A stretch of DNA of 64,000 nt from Chryseobacterium vrystaatense (lineage in GTDB: Bacteria; Bacteroidota; Bacteroidia; Flavobacteriales; Weeksellaceae). The notes beneath the pieces were generated by a model. It did no database searches. It was not told the origin of the DNA and worked only from the letters and a program-made list of their open reading frames with translations. Both the position numbers and the translations under genes were made by a program. This document shows, piece by piece, positions 18,054-27,697 of this stretch. Location of the stretch: the NCBI RefSeq assembly GCF_000737765.1, contig NZ_JPRI01000005.1, forward strand, positions 186,001 to 250,000, in the 5' to 3' direction. The stretch's first letter is position 1; every line of letters starts with the position of its first letter.

Positions 18054-19058
18054 ATGTCAGATACATATCAAGCTGAAGATATCCGCCAGTTGACGGAAAA
18101 AGTAAAAGAAAAAAACTACTTATTTTCCCTTCTGAGAAAGGAAATCAACAAAGTGATCATTGGGCAGGAATATATGATAGACCGTCTTTTGGTAGGTCTT
18201 TTAGGGAACGGACATGTTCTTTTGGAAGGAGTACCGGGACTGGCAAAGACCCTGGCGATCAAAACCCTGGCAGAAGCTGTTCATGGTGACTTTTCAAGAA
18301 TTCAGTTTACACCCGATCTGCTTCCTGCTGACGTGGTGGGAACGATGATCTTTAATATTAAAGACAATGATTTTTCGATAAAGAAAGGTCCTGTTTTTGC
18401 AAATTTTGTATTGGCAGATGAGATCAACCGTGCACCCGCGAAAGTACAGTCGGCACTCCTGGAAGTAATGCAGGAGAAGCAGGTAACTATAGGAGACGAA
18501 ACAATGAAGCTTCCAAAACCGTTTTTGGTACTGGCTACCCAAAACCCGATTGATCAGGAAGGTACTTATCTATTGCCGGAAGCTCAAAGTGACCGTTTTA
18601 TGTTGAAGTGTAAGATTGATTATCCGAGTTTTGAAGATGAGAGAACAGTCATGAGAATGGTGTCAACTTCTCATCAGCCTGTTGTGAAGCCTGTGATATC
18701 ATTGCAGGATATTGTCGATGCTAAAGAACTCATCAATCAGATCTATCTGGATGAAAAAATCGAAAAATATATTCTGGACATGGTTTTTGCCACCCGTTAT
18801 CCTGAAAATTACGGATTGACGGAACTTAAAAACTATATAGGATTCGGAGCTTCTCCAAGAGCATCAATCAATCTTGCAATTGCCTCCAGAACGTATGCAT
18901 TCCTGAAAGGGAGAGCTTTTGTTATTCCTGAAGATGTAAAAGCTCTGGCTCAGGATGTATTAAGACACAGAATTGGTCTTACCTTCGAAGCTGAAGCCGA
19001 AGAGATTTCAGCCGAAGAGATTATCAGTAGAATTTTAGCAAAAATTCAGGCCCCGTAA
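18054..19058 (+). CDS. MoxR family AAA+ ATPase, first gene of the Bat operon
   Basis: 334 residues. Walker A GVPGLAKT (about 58-66), Walker B VLADEINRAP (about 119-128) and sensor 1 LATQNP are all present, followed by the alpha-helical lid that ends in RILAKIQAP. MoxR ATPases act as chaperones that activate partner VWA-domain proteins. Downstream lie DUF58, BatA and BatB, the typical partners. The stop overlaps the next start (TAATG), so the GNAT gene is translationally coupled. A TATTTTTA sequence about 20 bp upstream resembles a -7 box with one mismatch. Confidence 0.92.
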   Translation: MSDTYQAEDIRQLTEKVKEKNYLFSLLRKEINKVIIGQEYMIDRLLVGLLGNGHVLLEGVPGLAKTLAIKTLAEAVHGDFSRIQFTPDLLPADVVGTMIFNIKDNDFSIKKGPVFANFVLADEINRAPAKVQSALLEVMQEKQVTIGDETMKLPKPFLVLATQNPIDQEGTYLLPEAQSDRFMLKCKIDYPSFEDERTVMRMVSTSHQPVVKPVISLQDIVDAKELINQIYLDEKIEKYILDMVFATRYPENYGLTELKNYIGFGASPRASINLAIASRTYAFLKGRAFVIPEDVKALAQDVLRHRIGLTFEAEAEEISAEEIISRILAKIQAP

Positions 19059-19516
19059 TGAGTGAGGTTGTTATCAGAAAAGCTGTTCAGGAAGATTGTG
19101 CTCCGATGTTGGATCTGATCAGAGAGCTTGCAGAATATGAGAAAGCACTTCATGAGGTGACTTTAAATTTAGACGAATTTATTGAAGACGGCTTCGGGAA
19201 ATCTCCGGTTTGGGGAGCTTTTGTTGCTGAACTCAATAACGAAATTGTCGGAATCTCTCTCTATTATGATCGATTTTCAACCTGGAAAGGAAGAAGACTG
19301 TATCTGGAAGATCTGGTAGTCACTGAAAAAATGAGAGGAAAAAAAATTGGAAAACTTTTGTTTGATGCCACTCTGGAATACGGAAAATCAAACCAGTATA
19401 GCGGAATGGTTTTTCAGGTGTTAAACTGGAATGAACCGGCTATTAATTTTTATAAGAAATACAGTCCGAAATTTGATAATGAATGGCTGAATGTTTCGAT
19501 TGAATTGAAAGATTAA
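19058..19516 (+). CDS. GNAT family N-acetyltransferase
   Basis: 152 residues with a complete GNAT fold: VIRKAVQEDCAPMLDLIRELAEYEK at the N terminus, the acetyl-CoA-binding segment VTEKMRGKKIGKLLF (about 88-102), and the C-terminal LNWNEPAINFYKKY. It resembles the diamine/spermidine N-acetyltransferase (SSAT-like) subgroup with ELAEYEKALHEVT. Acceptor substrate unknown. It starts inside the moxR stop codon and is inserted between moxR and the DUF58 gene, an unusual position for this family. Confidence 0.88.
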   Translation: MSEVVIRKAVQEDCAPMLDLIRELAEYEKALHEVTLNLDEFIEDGFGKSPVWGAFVAELNNEIVGISLYYDRFSTWKGRRLYLEDLVVTEKMRGKKIGKLLFDATLEYGKSNQYSGMVFQVLNWNEPAINFYKKYSPKFDNEWLNVSIELKD

Positions 19517-19591
19517 AAGTTAGAAGGTGAAAATGGAATACGATACAATCTTAAAAGGTTATTGCGCAACCAGAAATTCACCACCCTATTT

Positions 19592-20455
19592 ATGGAAATA
19601 AAAGATATTGTAAAAAAAGTAAAGCAAGTAGAGATCCGTACGAGAAAGAAGACGGAGGCTTCGCTTATGGGACAGTATCACAGTGCTTTTAAAGGACAGG
19701 GGATGACTTTCTCAGAAGTACGTCCCTATCAGTTCGGAGACGAGATCCGAAGAATCGACTGGAACAAGACAGCCAGATTCCGTGAACCCTTCGTCAAAGT
19801 AATGGAAGAGGAAAGAGAGCTGACCATGATGATCCTGGTCGACATTTCCGCTTCTATGGATTATGGAACGAAAGGACAGCTGAAAAGAGAATATGTAGCA
19901 GAGATTGCGGCAAGTCTTGGGTTTTCTGCTGCCGGAAATAATGATAAAGTAGGGCTGATCCTGTTTGCAGATAAAGTGTATAAAGTGATTCCTCCTCAAA
20001 AAGGAAGAAAGCATATTTTATCCATCATCAGTAATATTCTGACGGCAGACTATGTCCCGGCAGTATCGAAGATCGATAAGGCTATGGAGTATATGATGGG
20101 GATTTTCAAAAGGAAATCTCTGGTTTTTCTGTTTTCAGATTTTGAAGATACTTATGATTCCAAAATGCTTAGAGTCGCTTCAAAAAAACATCAGCTGCTC
20201 GGAATGAGAATCTATGACGAGAAAGATAATGAGATTCCTGATGTAGGCTATGTGCTTCTGCATGATGCGGAAACAGGAAAAGAGGTTTGGGCCAATACTT
20301 CCAGTGCCAGATGGAGATATACCTTCGCTGAAGCTCAGAAACAGAAAGTCCGGGCTCTGGAAGAAGACTTTGCCAACAGTTCGGCCAGTTTTATGAATGT
20401 CAGCACAGGAGCTGATTATTCAAAACTCCTTTATAATTATTTTCAGAAAAAGTAA
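19592..20455 (+). CDS. DUF58 domain protein of the Bat operon
   Basis: 287 residues from the ATG at 19592; an upstream in-frame start at 19562 adds residues that do not resemble the family. It carries the DUF58 core YQFGDEIRRIDWNKTARFREPFVK and a VWA-like fold with the MIDAS motif DISAS (D84). DUF58 proteins pair with MoxR ATPases and BatA/BatB and are thought to serve in envelope protein maturation or stress tolerance. There is no signal peptide, so it is cytosolic or peripheral. Confidence 0.88.
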   Translation: MEIKDIVKKVKQVEIRTRKKTEASLMGQYHSAFKGQGMTFSEVRPYQFGDEIRRIDWNKTARFREPFVKVMEEERELTMMILVDISASMDYGTKGQLKREYVAEIAASLGFSAAGNNDKVGLILFADKVYKVIPPQKGRKHILSIISNILTADYVPAVSKIDKAMEYMMGIFKRKSLVFLFSDFEDTYDSKMLRVASKKHQLLGMRIYDEKDNEIPDVGYVLLHDAETGKEVWANTSSARWRYTFAEAQKQKVRALEEDFANSSASFMNVSTGADYSKLLYNYFQKK

Positions 20456-20466
20456 TATTGAACACC

Positions 20467-22149
20467 TTGAAAAAACAAATCTTTATTGCGGTTTTAGCTT
20501 TTGGTACATTTTGTTTTGGACAGGACGGGCAGAATCCTTCTGAATTGACAATTATAGATCCTGAAGTTAGTAATGATCTCAAGGTCCCCACTTCCAGGTG
20601 TAAATATACAGATCAGGCCGGATATTATCTTAATGAAAATAGTGTGATCTATGAAGACTGTAATACCATAAAATATATACCAGTAAAAGGAGCAGGTTTA
20701 AATCATCCTAAGTATAGTAATATGGACGGTTTTTTTATGCTTGATAAAAATGGTGTTTATTATAAAGGTGACTATGTGAAAATTGACACTACAGGCTTTA
20801 AAATAATCGGACCGGTTGGAGATCCCCACAACAGAGAGATCGTATGGAAAGTAAAAAGTAAGGCATATAGAAACCTTAAACCTATGAGTGTTTCTGATCC
20901 GGACTCTTTTCGATTGATTTACTGTAATGACGGTGTCTACTATAAAGATAAAAATGCTGTCTCTTTCAAAGGAAAAGCAGTGAAAGATGCAGACCCGGCC
21001 ACCATATCTGAACTTTGTCAGGGATTTCTTTATGACAAAAAATATGTTTACTTGAATGGGCAAAAAGCGAAAATAAATAATGAGTTTTTGCTTCCTGTCA
21101 ATGATGTTTTTGTAAAAACGAAAACTAAAGTTTATACATTTGACTTAAAGGAGCAGCCTGGAATAGATGCGAAAACGATAAAACCTCTATCAAAAGGCTA
21201 TTCCGTTGATGCAAATCATGTGTATTTTTATGGTGAAAAAACGCCTGTTGAAAAAGATGATTTTAAGAATGTAAAAGTCTGGCAACAGGTAAATTCTGCC
21301 TATGTTTCCGATGGGAAATCTGTTTGGAGCGGTGCCAATATTTTACAGGCTGATTTAGATGGCGCAACTTTTGGAATGATTCCCCATTCGGACTTTTTTT
21401 ATGATAAAAATGGGTTTTATAAAACCAAATATGTAGAAAAACTGAGAAAGTCAGTTAATGAAAAATTCCGGTTCAACTATACTGATGAAGTTACGGATCA
21501 CAATTTTTTCATAACTGATGATTCCCGATATATTATTTACAATAATCAGGCATTTGACCCTTGGGAGAATCTTCTTTTTGAAAATCTTACTGATGATCAA
21601 ATAATGCTGGCAAAAGAAAATAAGCTGAGACTTTCGGAAGCTATAAAAAATGTAAAAATCGACCATATGTTTGATTTTCCTCTTTATCTGGCTAATGGGA
21701 AAATATCTTTTGATGGGAAGGAAACGCAGGCTGATGCCGCAACCTTCAAAAAAGTCGGGTTATATTGGAACTATTATAAGGATGCTACCAATGTTTATTC
21801 ATATAATAGTTATGCAAAAGAAAATCCTTTAACAAAAATAAAAGGAATGGACCCAGAAACGATATCTGTTTTTGGACCTTTTCTAAAGGATAAAAATTAT
21901 ATTTACAGCGGTTATTATAAATTAATAGGAAGCAAAGAAGCTGAACTCCTGGGTGTTTTTACTGGAAGTAGACCTGGATGCAGTTTAGATACAGCCCCTT
22001 CGTCTGACTATTATTTATTCAAAAATGCTGAAGGCTTCTGGTTAATTATGCTTTCTAATAAGATTGTTGTCAGGAATTTAGGAATGAGCCTTTCTGAAGG
22101 ATGGCATGAAAATAAAGAATTTGAATTAAATGCTGTTGCCTTTAAATAG
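20467..22149 (+). CDS. DKNYY-repeat secreted protein embedded in the Bat operon
   Basis: About 560 residues. There is no ATG; the first in-frame starts are TTG at 20458 and TTG at 20467. The second gives the cleaner signal peptide (MKKQIFIAVLAFGTFCFGQ), so I chose it, but the start is uncertain. The mature protein is built of repeats with an aromatic DKN/GxYY theme, such as GFFMLDKNGVYYKGDYVKI, GVYYKDKNAVSFKGKAV and FYDKNGFYK, which is the DKNYY family. Function unknown. It starts within a few bases of the DUF58 stop and ends near the next gene's start, hence co-transcription. It is not a standard Bat gene. Confidence 0.8.
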   Translation: MKKQIFIAVLAFGTFCFGQDGQNPSELTIIDPEVSNDLKVPTSRCKYTDQAGYYLNENSVIYEDCNTIKYIPVKGAGLNHPKYSNMDGFFMLDKNGVYYKGDYVKIDTTGFKIIGPVGDPHNREIVWKVKSKAYRNLKPMSVSDPDSFRLIYCNDGVYYKDKNAVSFKGKAVKDADPATISELCQGFLYDKKYVYLNGQKAKINNEFLLPVNDVFVKTKTKVYTFDLKEQPGIDAKTIKPLSKGYSVDANHVYFYGEKTPVEKDDFKNVKVWQQVNSAYVSDGKSVWSGANILQADLDGATFGMIPHSDFFYDKNGFYKTKYVEKLRKSVNEKFRFNYTDEVTDHNFFITDDSRYIIYNNQAFDPWENLLFENLTDDQIMLAKENKLRLSEAIKNVKIDHMFDFPLYLANGKISFDGKETQADAATFKKVGLYWNYYKDATNVYSYNSYAKENPLTKIKGMDPETISVFGPFLKDKNYIYSGYYKLIGSKEAELLGVFTGSRPGCSLDTAPSSDYYLFKNAEGFWLIMLSNKIVVRNLGMSLSEGWHENKEFELNAVAFK

Positions 22150-22168
22150 GTACAGCCAGGAAATTATA

Positions 22169-23071
22169 ATGAAATTGAAAAAAATACTCTTAATACTGTC
22201 TTTTGTAATCTGCGGAAATGCTTTTTCACAGATACTGTCTTCTAATCTTGAAAAGAAGACGCTGGCTTTAGGTGAGGTCAACCGTTTAATTATTAAGATT
22301 GACAATGTGCATGAGATGCAGGTCGTGGCAGCACCTAAAAATGAACTGCTTCCTTTCCATTTTGAAGAAATTAAAGACAGCATTGGTCAAAACCAGAATT
22401 CCTACGAAAGAAAAATTGAATTTTCAGTCTATGATGAGGGAAAATTTACGATTCCTGAATTGGAGTTTAACGTAGGCGGTAAGATTTTAAAAACTATTCC
22501 TTATGAAATTGATGTGATCAACACAGCTCAAAAAGCAGATCAGATCAGTGATATCATGAATAACAAGGAAGTAAAACTTGAAACGAAAGATTATTGGGAA
22601 TTGTATAAATTTTATATTCTTACCGTTTTGGCAGTTATTGCTTTAATTATCGCGGTTATTATGTTTATAAAATGGGGAAGGAAATCAAAAAGTTCACCTG
22701 TCGTTGCTACCAATCAAACCTTAAAAGAATTAGATTCTTTAAAAAAGAAAAAATACATTGAAGGAGGAGATTTTCGTTCTTTCTATGTTGAATTAATCGA
22801 AATATCAAGAACATTTATTACCAAACAATATCATCTTCCGGCAGATGTTCTTCTTACCGACGATCTTATTGATGTTATGAAAACGAATAATACCATCTCC
22901 CAGGAAAACGAAAGAATAGTAGAAAATGTGTTTTTAAGAGGAGATCTGGTGAAATTTGCAAAGACCTTCCCTGATCAGACCACTATGGAAAAGGATTTTG
23001 CAGATATTCGTGATTTTGTGAAGAGATCATCAAAAGATTTAGAATTTGAAAACTTAAGAAAGGATGCCTGA
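22169..23071 (+). CDS. Membrane protein of the Bat operon (DUF4381/BatD-like)
   Basis: 300 residues from the ATG at 22169; the frame extends to 22130 but the later start gives a signal peptide (MKLKKILLILSFVICGNAFSQ). A periplasmic beta domain (about 22-140) is followed by one membrane helix near 155-177 (YILTVLAVIALIIAVIMFI) and a cytosolic helical part. This topology is that of the unnamed membrane protein found between DUF58 and batA in Bacteroidetes Bat operons. It overlaps batA by eight bases. Confidence 0.75.
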   Translation: MKLKKILLILSFVICGNAFSQILSSNLEKKTLALGEVNRLIIKIDNVHEMQVVAAPKNELLPFHFEEIKDSIGQNQNSYERKIEFSVYDEGKFTIPELEFNVGGKILKTIPYEIDVINTAQKADQISDIMNNKEVKLETKDYWELYKFYILTVLAVIALIIAVIMFIKWGRKSKSSPVVATNQTLKELDSLKKKKYIEGGDFRSFYVELIEISRTFITKQYHLPADVLLTDDLIDVMKTNNTISQENERIVENVFLRGDLVKFAKTFPDQTTMEKDFADIRDFVKRSSKDLEFENLRKDA

Positions 23072-24056
23072 TTTTGAATTTTACAGTCCGTGGTTTTTAC
23101 TGCTTTTTCTTCTTTTCATTCCTCTTTTTATAAAAGATGCAGGAGGCAAGAAAAAGAAAGGTGTCAAAGTTCCAACGGTCCAGAATATGGAAGACAGCGG
23201 AGGTATCCGCGTAGTGCTTTTTCTCCTGAAGCTCTCAAAGTATATCATTCTTTCCTCTCTTATCATTGCAATGGCAAGACCGAGAACATTTACGGTTTCC
23301 CAGGACAAAGATGATACTAAAGGAGTCGATATAATGCTTTCTATAGACGTTTCTCTCAGTATGCTAGCTAAAGACCTTAGTCCTGACAGAATTACAGCAT
23401 TAAAAGATATTGCTGTAAAATTTGTTCAGAAAAGGCCAAATGACAGGATAGGCGTTGTAGCCTATGCAGCAGAAGCCTTTACGAAAGTTCCCGTAACTTC
23501 TGATCATCAAGTGGTCATTGACGAGATTAAGAATCTTAATTCTGCAGGTCTTGAACCGGGAACAGCCATCGGAGAAGGACTCTCTGTAGCGGTTAATCAT
23601 CTGGTCAAAAGTAAAGCTAAAAGTAAAGTCGTGATTCTGATGACTGACGGAGTAAGTAATATTCAGAATGCGATACCCCCTCAGATCGCCGCAAAGCTTG
23701 CCAAGAACAATAATATAAAAATATATTCCATTGGGATCGGAACCAATGGCTTTGCACTGATGCCTACATCACAGGATATTTTCGGCGAACTGATCTTTAC
23801 AGAAACTGAAGTGACTATTGATGAAAATACTTTGAGAGATGTAGCACAGGCTACAGGCGGAAGATATTTCAGAGCGACTTCCAACAGCAGTTTGGAGGAA
23901 GTATACGACGAAATCAATCAATTGGAGAAATCTGATATTAAGGTTTCCAAGCTGTACAACTACGAGGAGTATTTTAAAATTTTCCTTTGGATAGCTTTAG
24001 GAATGCTATTTTTTGACGCACTGTTGCGATGGGTAATATATAAATTTTTAAGCTGA
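23064..24056 (+). CDS. batA: Aerotolerance protein BatA (VWA domain)
   Basis: 330 residues: two N-terminal membrane segments (about 7-20 and 53-72), a von Willebrand A domain with complete MIDAS DVSLS (D95) and later threonine and TDGVSN motifs, and a C-terminal membrane helix (IFLWIALGMLFFDALLRWVIY). Bat proteins were linked to oxygen tolerance in Bacteroides fragilis and to envelope stress. It overlaps the upstream gene by eight bases, and the stop TGA overlaps the batB ATG. Confidence 0.9.
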   Translation: MPDFEFYSPWFLLLFLLFIPLFIKDAGGKKKKGVKVPTVQNMEDSGGIRVVLFLLKLSKYIILSSLIIAMARPRTFTVSQDKDDTKGVDIMLSIDVSLSMLAKDLSPDRITALKDIAVKFVQKRPNDRIGVVAYAAEAFTKVPVTSDHQVVIDEIKNLNSAGLEPGTAIGEGLSVAVNHLVKSKAKSKVVILMTDGVSNIQNAIPPQIAAKLAKNNNIKIYSIGIGTNGFALMPTSQDIFGELIFTETEVTIDENTLRDVAQATGGRYFRATSNSSLEEVYDEINQLEKSDIKVSKLYNYEEYFKIFLWIALGMLFFDALLRWVIYKFLS

Positions 24057-25063
24057 TGAATTGGTCGTTAGGAAATTACTGGTATTTATTATTGTTGCTG
24101 CTTTTGCCGCTGCTATCTTTCTTTCTTATCCGTTTTTTGAAATGGAAAAAGAACAAGAGGGATATCTTTGCTGACAGTCGGTTTCAGGATAGCTTATTTG
24201 AAAACAGATCGGGATTTACAAAATTTTTCCCCGCTTTATATCTTTTGGGAACTCTTTTTCTGATATTTTCTATAATAGATCTACTGAATGGTTCAGAAGA
24301 AGTTCAGACCAATCAAAGGCTGAATAATGTAGTGTTCATGCTGGATGTTTCCAATTCTATGAATGCAGAAGATATTGATCCGAGCCGTCTTTTGGAAGCA
24401 AAAAATCTGATGATGAATACCATGCAGAAGATGAAGAATGATAAGATTGGTATTGTAATTTTTGCCGGTGAAGCGGTTTCTATTATGCCGCTGACCACAG
24501 ATTATGGAACAGCAGAAACTTATATCAGTGCTGTGGAAACAAGTTCTATGAAAATCCAGGGTACCGATTTTTTAAAAGCGATGCGGGTGGCAGCAGATAA
24601 GTTTAAAAATGTAAGCAAAGGATCAAGAAAAGTGATCCTGCTGAGTGATGGTGAAGATAACGAAGGAAATGATAATGCAGCTATCAGGCTTGCTAATAAA
24701 GAAGGAATCTCAATAACATCTGTAGGAATAGGGACTGATGAAGGCGCACCCGTTCCCGAGTATGTCTATGGACAGCTGATGGGTTATAAAACGGATATGG
24801 ACGGTGGAACGGTAATTTCTAAAAGACAGACCGAAGCTCTTAAAAAGATGGCAGAATCTACAGGTGGAGATTATATTGACGGAAATAACGTGAATGAAGC
24901 TCCTAATAAGATCATTGATGCCATGAATAAAAAAGCATCATCTGCGCAGACTTTAGTAAGATCTCAGAATGCCAACCATTATTATCAATATTTTTTGATT
25001 GTATCTATTTTCTTCTTCTTTTTAATTTATATATTGAACCCGAAAAGAGATTTCAATATCTAA
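24056..25063 (+). CDS. batB: Aerotolerance protein BatB (VWA domain)
   Basis: 335 residues with the same architecture as BatA: two N-terminal membrane helices, a VWA domain with MIDAS DVSNS (D97) and LLSDGEDNEGNDNAA, and a C-terminal membrane helix (YFLIVSIFFFFLIYIL). It overlaps batA by one base. About 100 bases separate it from batC, where a promoter-like box suggests a second transcription start. Confidence 0.9.
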   Translation: MNWSLGNYWYLLLLLLLPLLSFFLIRFLKWKKNKRDIFADSRFQDSLFENRSGFTKFFPALYLLGTLFLIFSIIDLLNGSEEVQTNQRLNNVVFMLDVSNSMNAEDIDPSRLLEAKNLMMNTMQKMKNDKIGIVIFAGEAVSIMPLTTDYGTAETYISAVETSSMKIQGTDFLKAMRVAADKFKNVSKGSRKVILLSDGEDNEGNDNAAIRLANKEGISITSVGIGTDEGAPVPEYVYGQLMGYKTDMDGGTVISKRQTEALKKMAESTGGDYIDGNNVNEAPNKIIDAMNKKASSAQTLVRSQNANHYYQYFLIVSIFFFFLIYILNPKRDFNI

Positions 25064-25150
25064 TTTTTATACTTTGTTTATCAATATTTTAAATAAATAC
25101 TTTAACCGAACTTTAACAAACAGAAGTCTGTTTATTAACATATAAACGAA

Positions 25151-25158
25151 TAATTTTG
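25151..25158 (+). promoter_or_regulatory. Predicted internal -7 box in front of batC
   Basis: TAATTTTG fits TAnnTTTG, with a partial upstream element TCTG 20 bases before. It ends six bases before the batC ATG, which would make the batC-batD transcript nearly leaderless. Confidence 0.45.
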
Positions 25159-25164
25159 CAGTGG

Positions 25165-25914
25165 ATGAATACTAAAATCTTTTTTTTATCGTTTCTTATT
25201 GCTTTCTCATTCTCAGGCATTGCGTTTGGGCAGGAAAACTATAGAACTTTGGTTTATGAAGGTAATCAGAAATTCAACGGTAGAGACTATGATGGAGCGT
25301 CTTCTAAATATATGGAGGCTGTAAAAAGCAATGAAAAAGATTTTACAGCTCATTATAATTTGGGGAATGCGCTGTATAAAAGTAAAAAATATGAAGAGGC
25401 TAAAGCAGAATTTGACAAAGCACAGAAGCTTTCGCAGACACTGCCTGATAAGACAGCTGCACTTCATAATCTCGGAAATACATATATGCAGATGAACCAG
25501 CCTGAAAAAGCGGCTGATTATTATAAGCAGGCTCTGAAACAGGATCCTTATAATGAAGCAACAAGAAAGAATTATCAGATTGCCAAACTGAAAGAAAAAG
25601 AAAAACAGCAGCAGCAAAAAAACGAACAGAATAATTCCGGAAAAGGTGGCGGTGGTGATGATCAGAACAAAAATGGTGATCAGAAAGGCGACAAAAAAGA
25701 TCAAAAGCAGGATCAGGGCAGCGGGCAGCAGAATGAAGGGAAAAGCGAACAGGGAGATACTCCAAAGCAGGACCAGAATGATGAAGGGAAAATGCCTAAA
25801 GACCTTGAAAAAGCAATATTAGATAAAGTAAGCGAAAAAGAAAAAGAAACCGCCAGAAAGATTTTAAATAAAAACTCTTACTCGATGCCGCAAAGCAACG
25901 AAAAAGATTGGTGA
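25165..25914 (+). CDS. batC: Tetratricopeptide repeat protein BatC
   Basis: 249 residues from the ATG at 25165; a TTG nine bases upstream is in frame but less likely. Signal peptide to about residue 22 (MNTKIFFLSFLIAFSFSGIAFGQ). Three TPR units (about 30-140) are followed by a highly charged, Gln/Asp/Lys/Gly-rich stretch of about 60 residues and a short C-terminal helix. TPR proteins of the Bat operon scaffold BatA/BatB in the periplasm (family knowledge). TGATG overlap with batD. Confidence 0.88.
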   Translation: MNTKIFFLSFLIAFSFSGIAFGQENYRTLVYEGNQKFNGRDYDGASSKYMEAVKSNEKDFTAHYNLGNALYKSKKYEEAKAEFDKAQKLSQTLPDKTAALHNLGNTYMQMNQPEKAADYYKQALKQDPYNEATRKNYQIAKLKEKEKQQQQKNEQNNSGKGGGGDDQNKNGDQKGDKKDQKQDQGSGQQNEGKSEQGDTPKQDQNDEGKMPKDLEKAILDKVSEKEKETARKILNKNSYSMPQSNEKDW

Positions 25915-27653
25915 TGCAGCAGAAATTAATTTACATATTATTCATTTTTGCATCCGTAATTTCTTACGGACAGGTAAACCTGTCTCTGGAAACAGATAAG
26001 GCTGAATATAATGGGAAGGATATTGTAAACCTTACCATTGTTCTGGAAATTAACGGAACTGATCTTGTTCAGCAGACGGGTTTCCAGCTTCCCGATCTTT
26101 CGAAATTTAACCTCATAGGAAGCGGATCAGTGACCAATACTTTTATTGATCCTGCTACGAATACCCTTATTACCCAAAAAGTATCCAGAATAGCTCTTGA
26201 ACCAAAGAAAAAAGGGAAAATTAAGATTGGTTCTGTATTGGTAACCGTTAGTAATAAGATCTATAAAACAGAACCTTTTGATGTCAATATTAAAGATATT
26301 ATTGAGAAAAGATCTTTGGCAAGTAATGTTTCCAATGAGATCTATCTGAATATGGAGATAGAAGACCGGGAGGTGTACCAGGATCAGCCGACTGTTGCCG
26401 TACTGAGAGTGTATTCCAAAAATATGGATAACTTCAGAAAGGTGAAAGACGTTCGTCTTCCGCGTCAGGATAACCTTAATGTACATCCTATAAGCTTAGG
26501 CAAGTCGGAGATTGATCCATCAGGGTCCGGTAATATGGCTTCTCAGGTTTTGGCTGTATTTATGGTATTCCCTAATGAATCCGGATATGTAGAAGTTCCG
26601 TCAGTTTCGGCATCTGTAAGTTCGTATTCAAACAAAAATAAAATAGTATCCAATAAGGTAAAGCTCAATGTAAAAAAGCTTCCGGAGGGATCACCAGAAC
26701 ACTTTAAAAATGCAGTGGGAAATTTCAGTGTAAATGTCTATAATGCATCGAAAGATAAAATAGAGGTTGAAAAACCTGTCAATGTCATCGTAAAAGTATC
26801 AGGAGAGGGAAATCTGCCGGATATGTATCTTCCGAAGATCATCGCATCTCCGGACTATGAAGTTTTCAGCCCTAAAATTACATCTAAAGTTGCTCCGGGA
26901 ACCACAGGAATGAAAGGAGAAGTTTTCGCTAATTATGTGGTAATTCCTAAAAAATCCGGTGCTATTTCAATTCGGACCGAAGACTTTGCCTTTTTCGATC
27001 CGGCAAGCCGTGAATATGTAGACCTGGGACAGAAAACTCTTGCGCTGAATGCATTTTCTCATGATCAGATCCTTGAATCCCGTACTACAGTTGAGAAGGT
27101 AAACGAATATACCAATACTCTTTTAGAAACAGTAAATACACCTGTTCTAAAGACCACAACATTCAAGGTAAAAGAAAAAAGTAAGTTCCACTGGAATATT
27201 CTTTTAACCAATATTGCCATTCTTGTAGGATTGTTTATTTGTTATCTGTTATTTAAGACTTGGCAAAAAAAACGAGCGTTAGTTAGAGAAACAGCATCTC
27301 CGAAACCTCTTGGTTCTGTGGCTGAAACAGAAAAACAGATCAGAGAAACACTGAAAACTGATATTAATGATTATTTCAGCTATCTTGAAAATCTTAAAGA
27401 CAGCGGAGATTATGAAAAGTTCTTTGATACCCTGGAAGAAATGGATGTGGATGTTAGAAAGCAGCATTTTCAAAGTTCATCAGGGGATTTCAAAACATTT
27501 TTAGAAAGTCAGTATGGATCTACTGTTGCCGAGGAATACAGGAATCTGTCACAACGAATTCAGATGGAAAAATACTCTCCTTTGAAATCATCTGAAGGAA
27601 TTGATGAACTTTTAAAAGCAGTTGTTAATTTATATTCACGAATTAGCAAATAA
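25914..27653 (+). CDS. batD: BatD family protein
   Basis: 579 residues from the ATG at 25914, which overlaps the batC TGA. Signal peptide (MQQKLIYILFIFASVISYGQ), then three beta-sandwich repeats (about 20-410), one membrane helix (about 425-447, LLTNIAILVGLFICYLLF) and a cytosolic helical tail. This is the usual BatD layout and length, and it closes the Bat operon. Confidence 0.88.
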   Translation: MQQKLIYILFIFASVISYGQVNLSLETDKAEYNGKDIVNLTIVLEINGTDLVQQTGFQLPDLSKFNLIGSGSVTNTFIDPATNTLITQKVSRIALEPKKKGKIKIGSVLVTVSNKIYKTEPFDVNIKDIIEKRSLASNVSNEIYLNMEIEDREVYQDQPTVAVLRVYSKNMDNFRKVKDVRLPRQDNLNVHPISLGKSEIDPSGSGNMASQVLAVFMVFPNESGYVEVPSVSASVSSYSNKNKIVSNKVKLNVKKLPEGSPEHFKNAVGNFSVNVYNASKDKIEVEKPVNVIVKVSGEGNLPDMYLPKIIASPDYEVFSPKITSKVAPGTTGMKGEVFANYVVIPKKSGAISIRTEDFAFFDPASREYVDLGQKTLALNAFSHDQILESRTTVEKVNEYTNTLLETVNTPVLKTTTFKVKEKSKFHWNILLTNIAILVGLFICYLLFKTWQKKRALVRETASPKPLGSVAETEKQIRETLKTDINDYFSYLENLKDSGDYEKFFDTLEEMDVDVRKQHFQSSSGDFKTFLESQYGSTVAEEYRNLSQRIQMEKYSPLKSSEGIDELLKAVVNLYSRISK

Positions 27654-27667
27654 TTAATTTTTTTTCA

Positions 27668-27675
27668 TATTTTTG
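27668..27675 (+). promoter_or_regulatory. Predicted -7 box of marC
   Basis: TATTTTTG, 22 bases before the marC ATG, fits TAnnTTTG. No good -33 TTTG was found. Confidence 0.45.
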
Positions 27676-27697
27676 CGAAATTATTAAATACAAGAAG

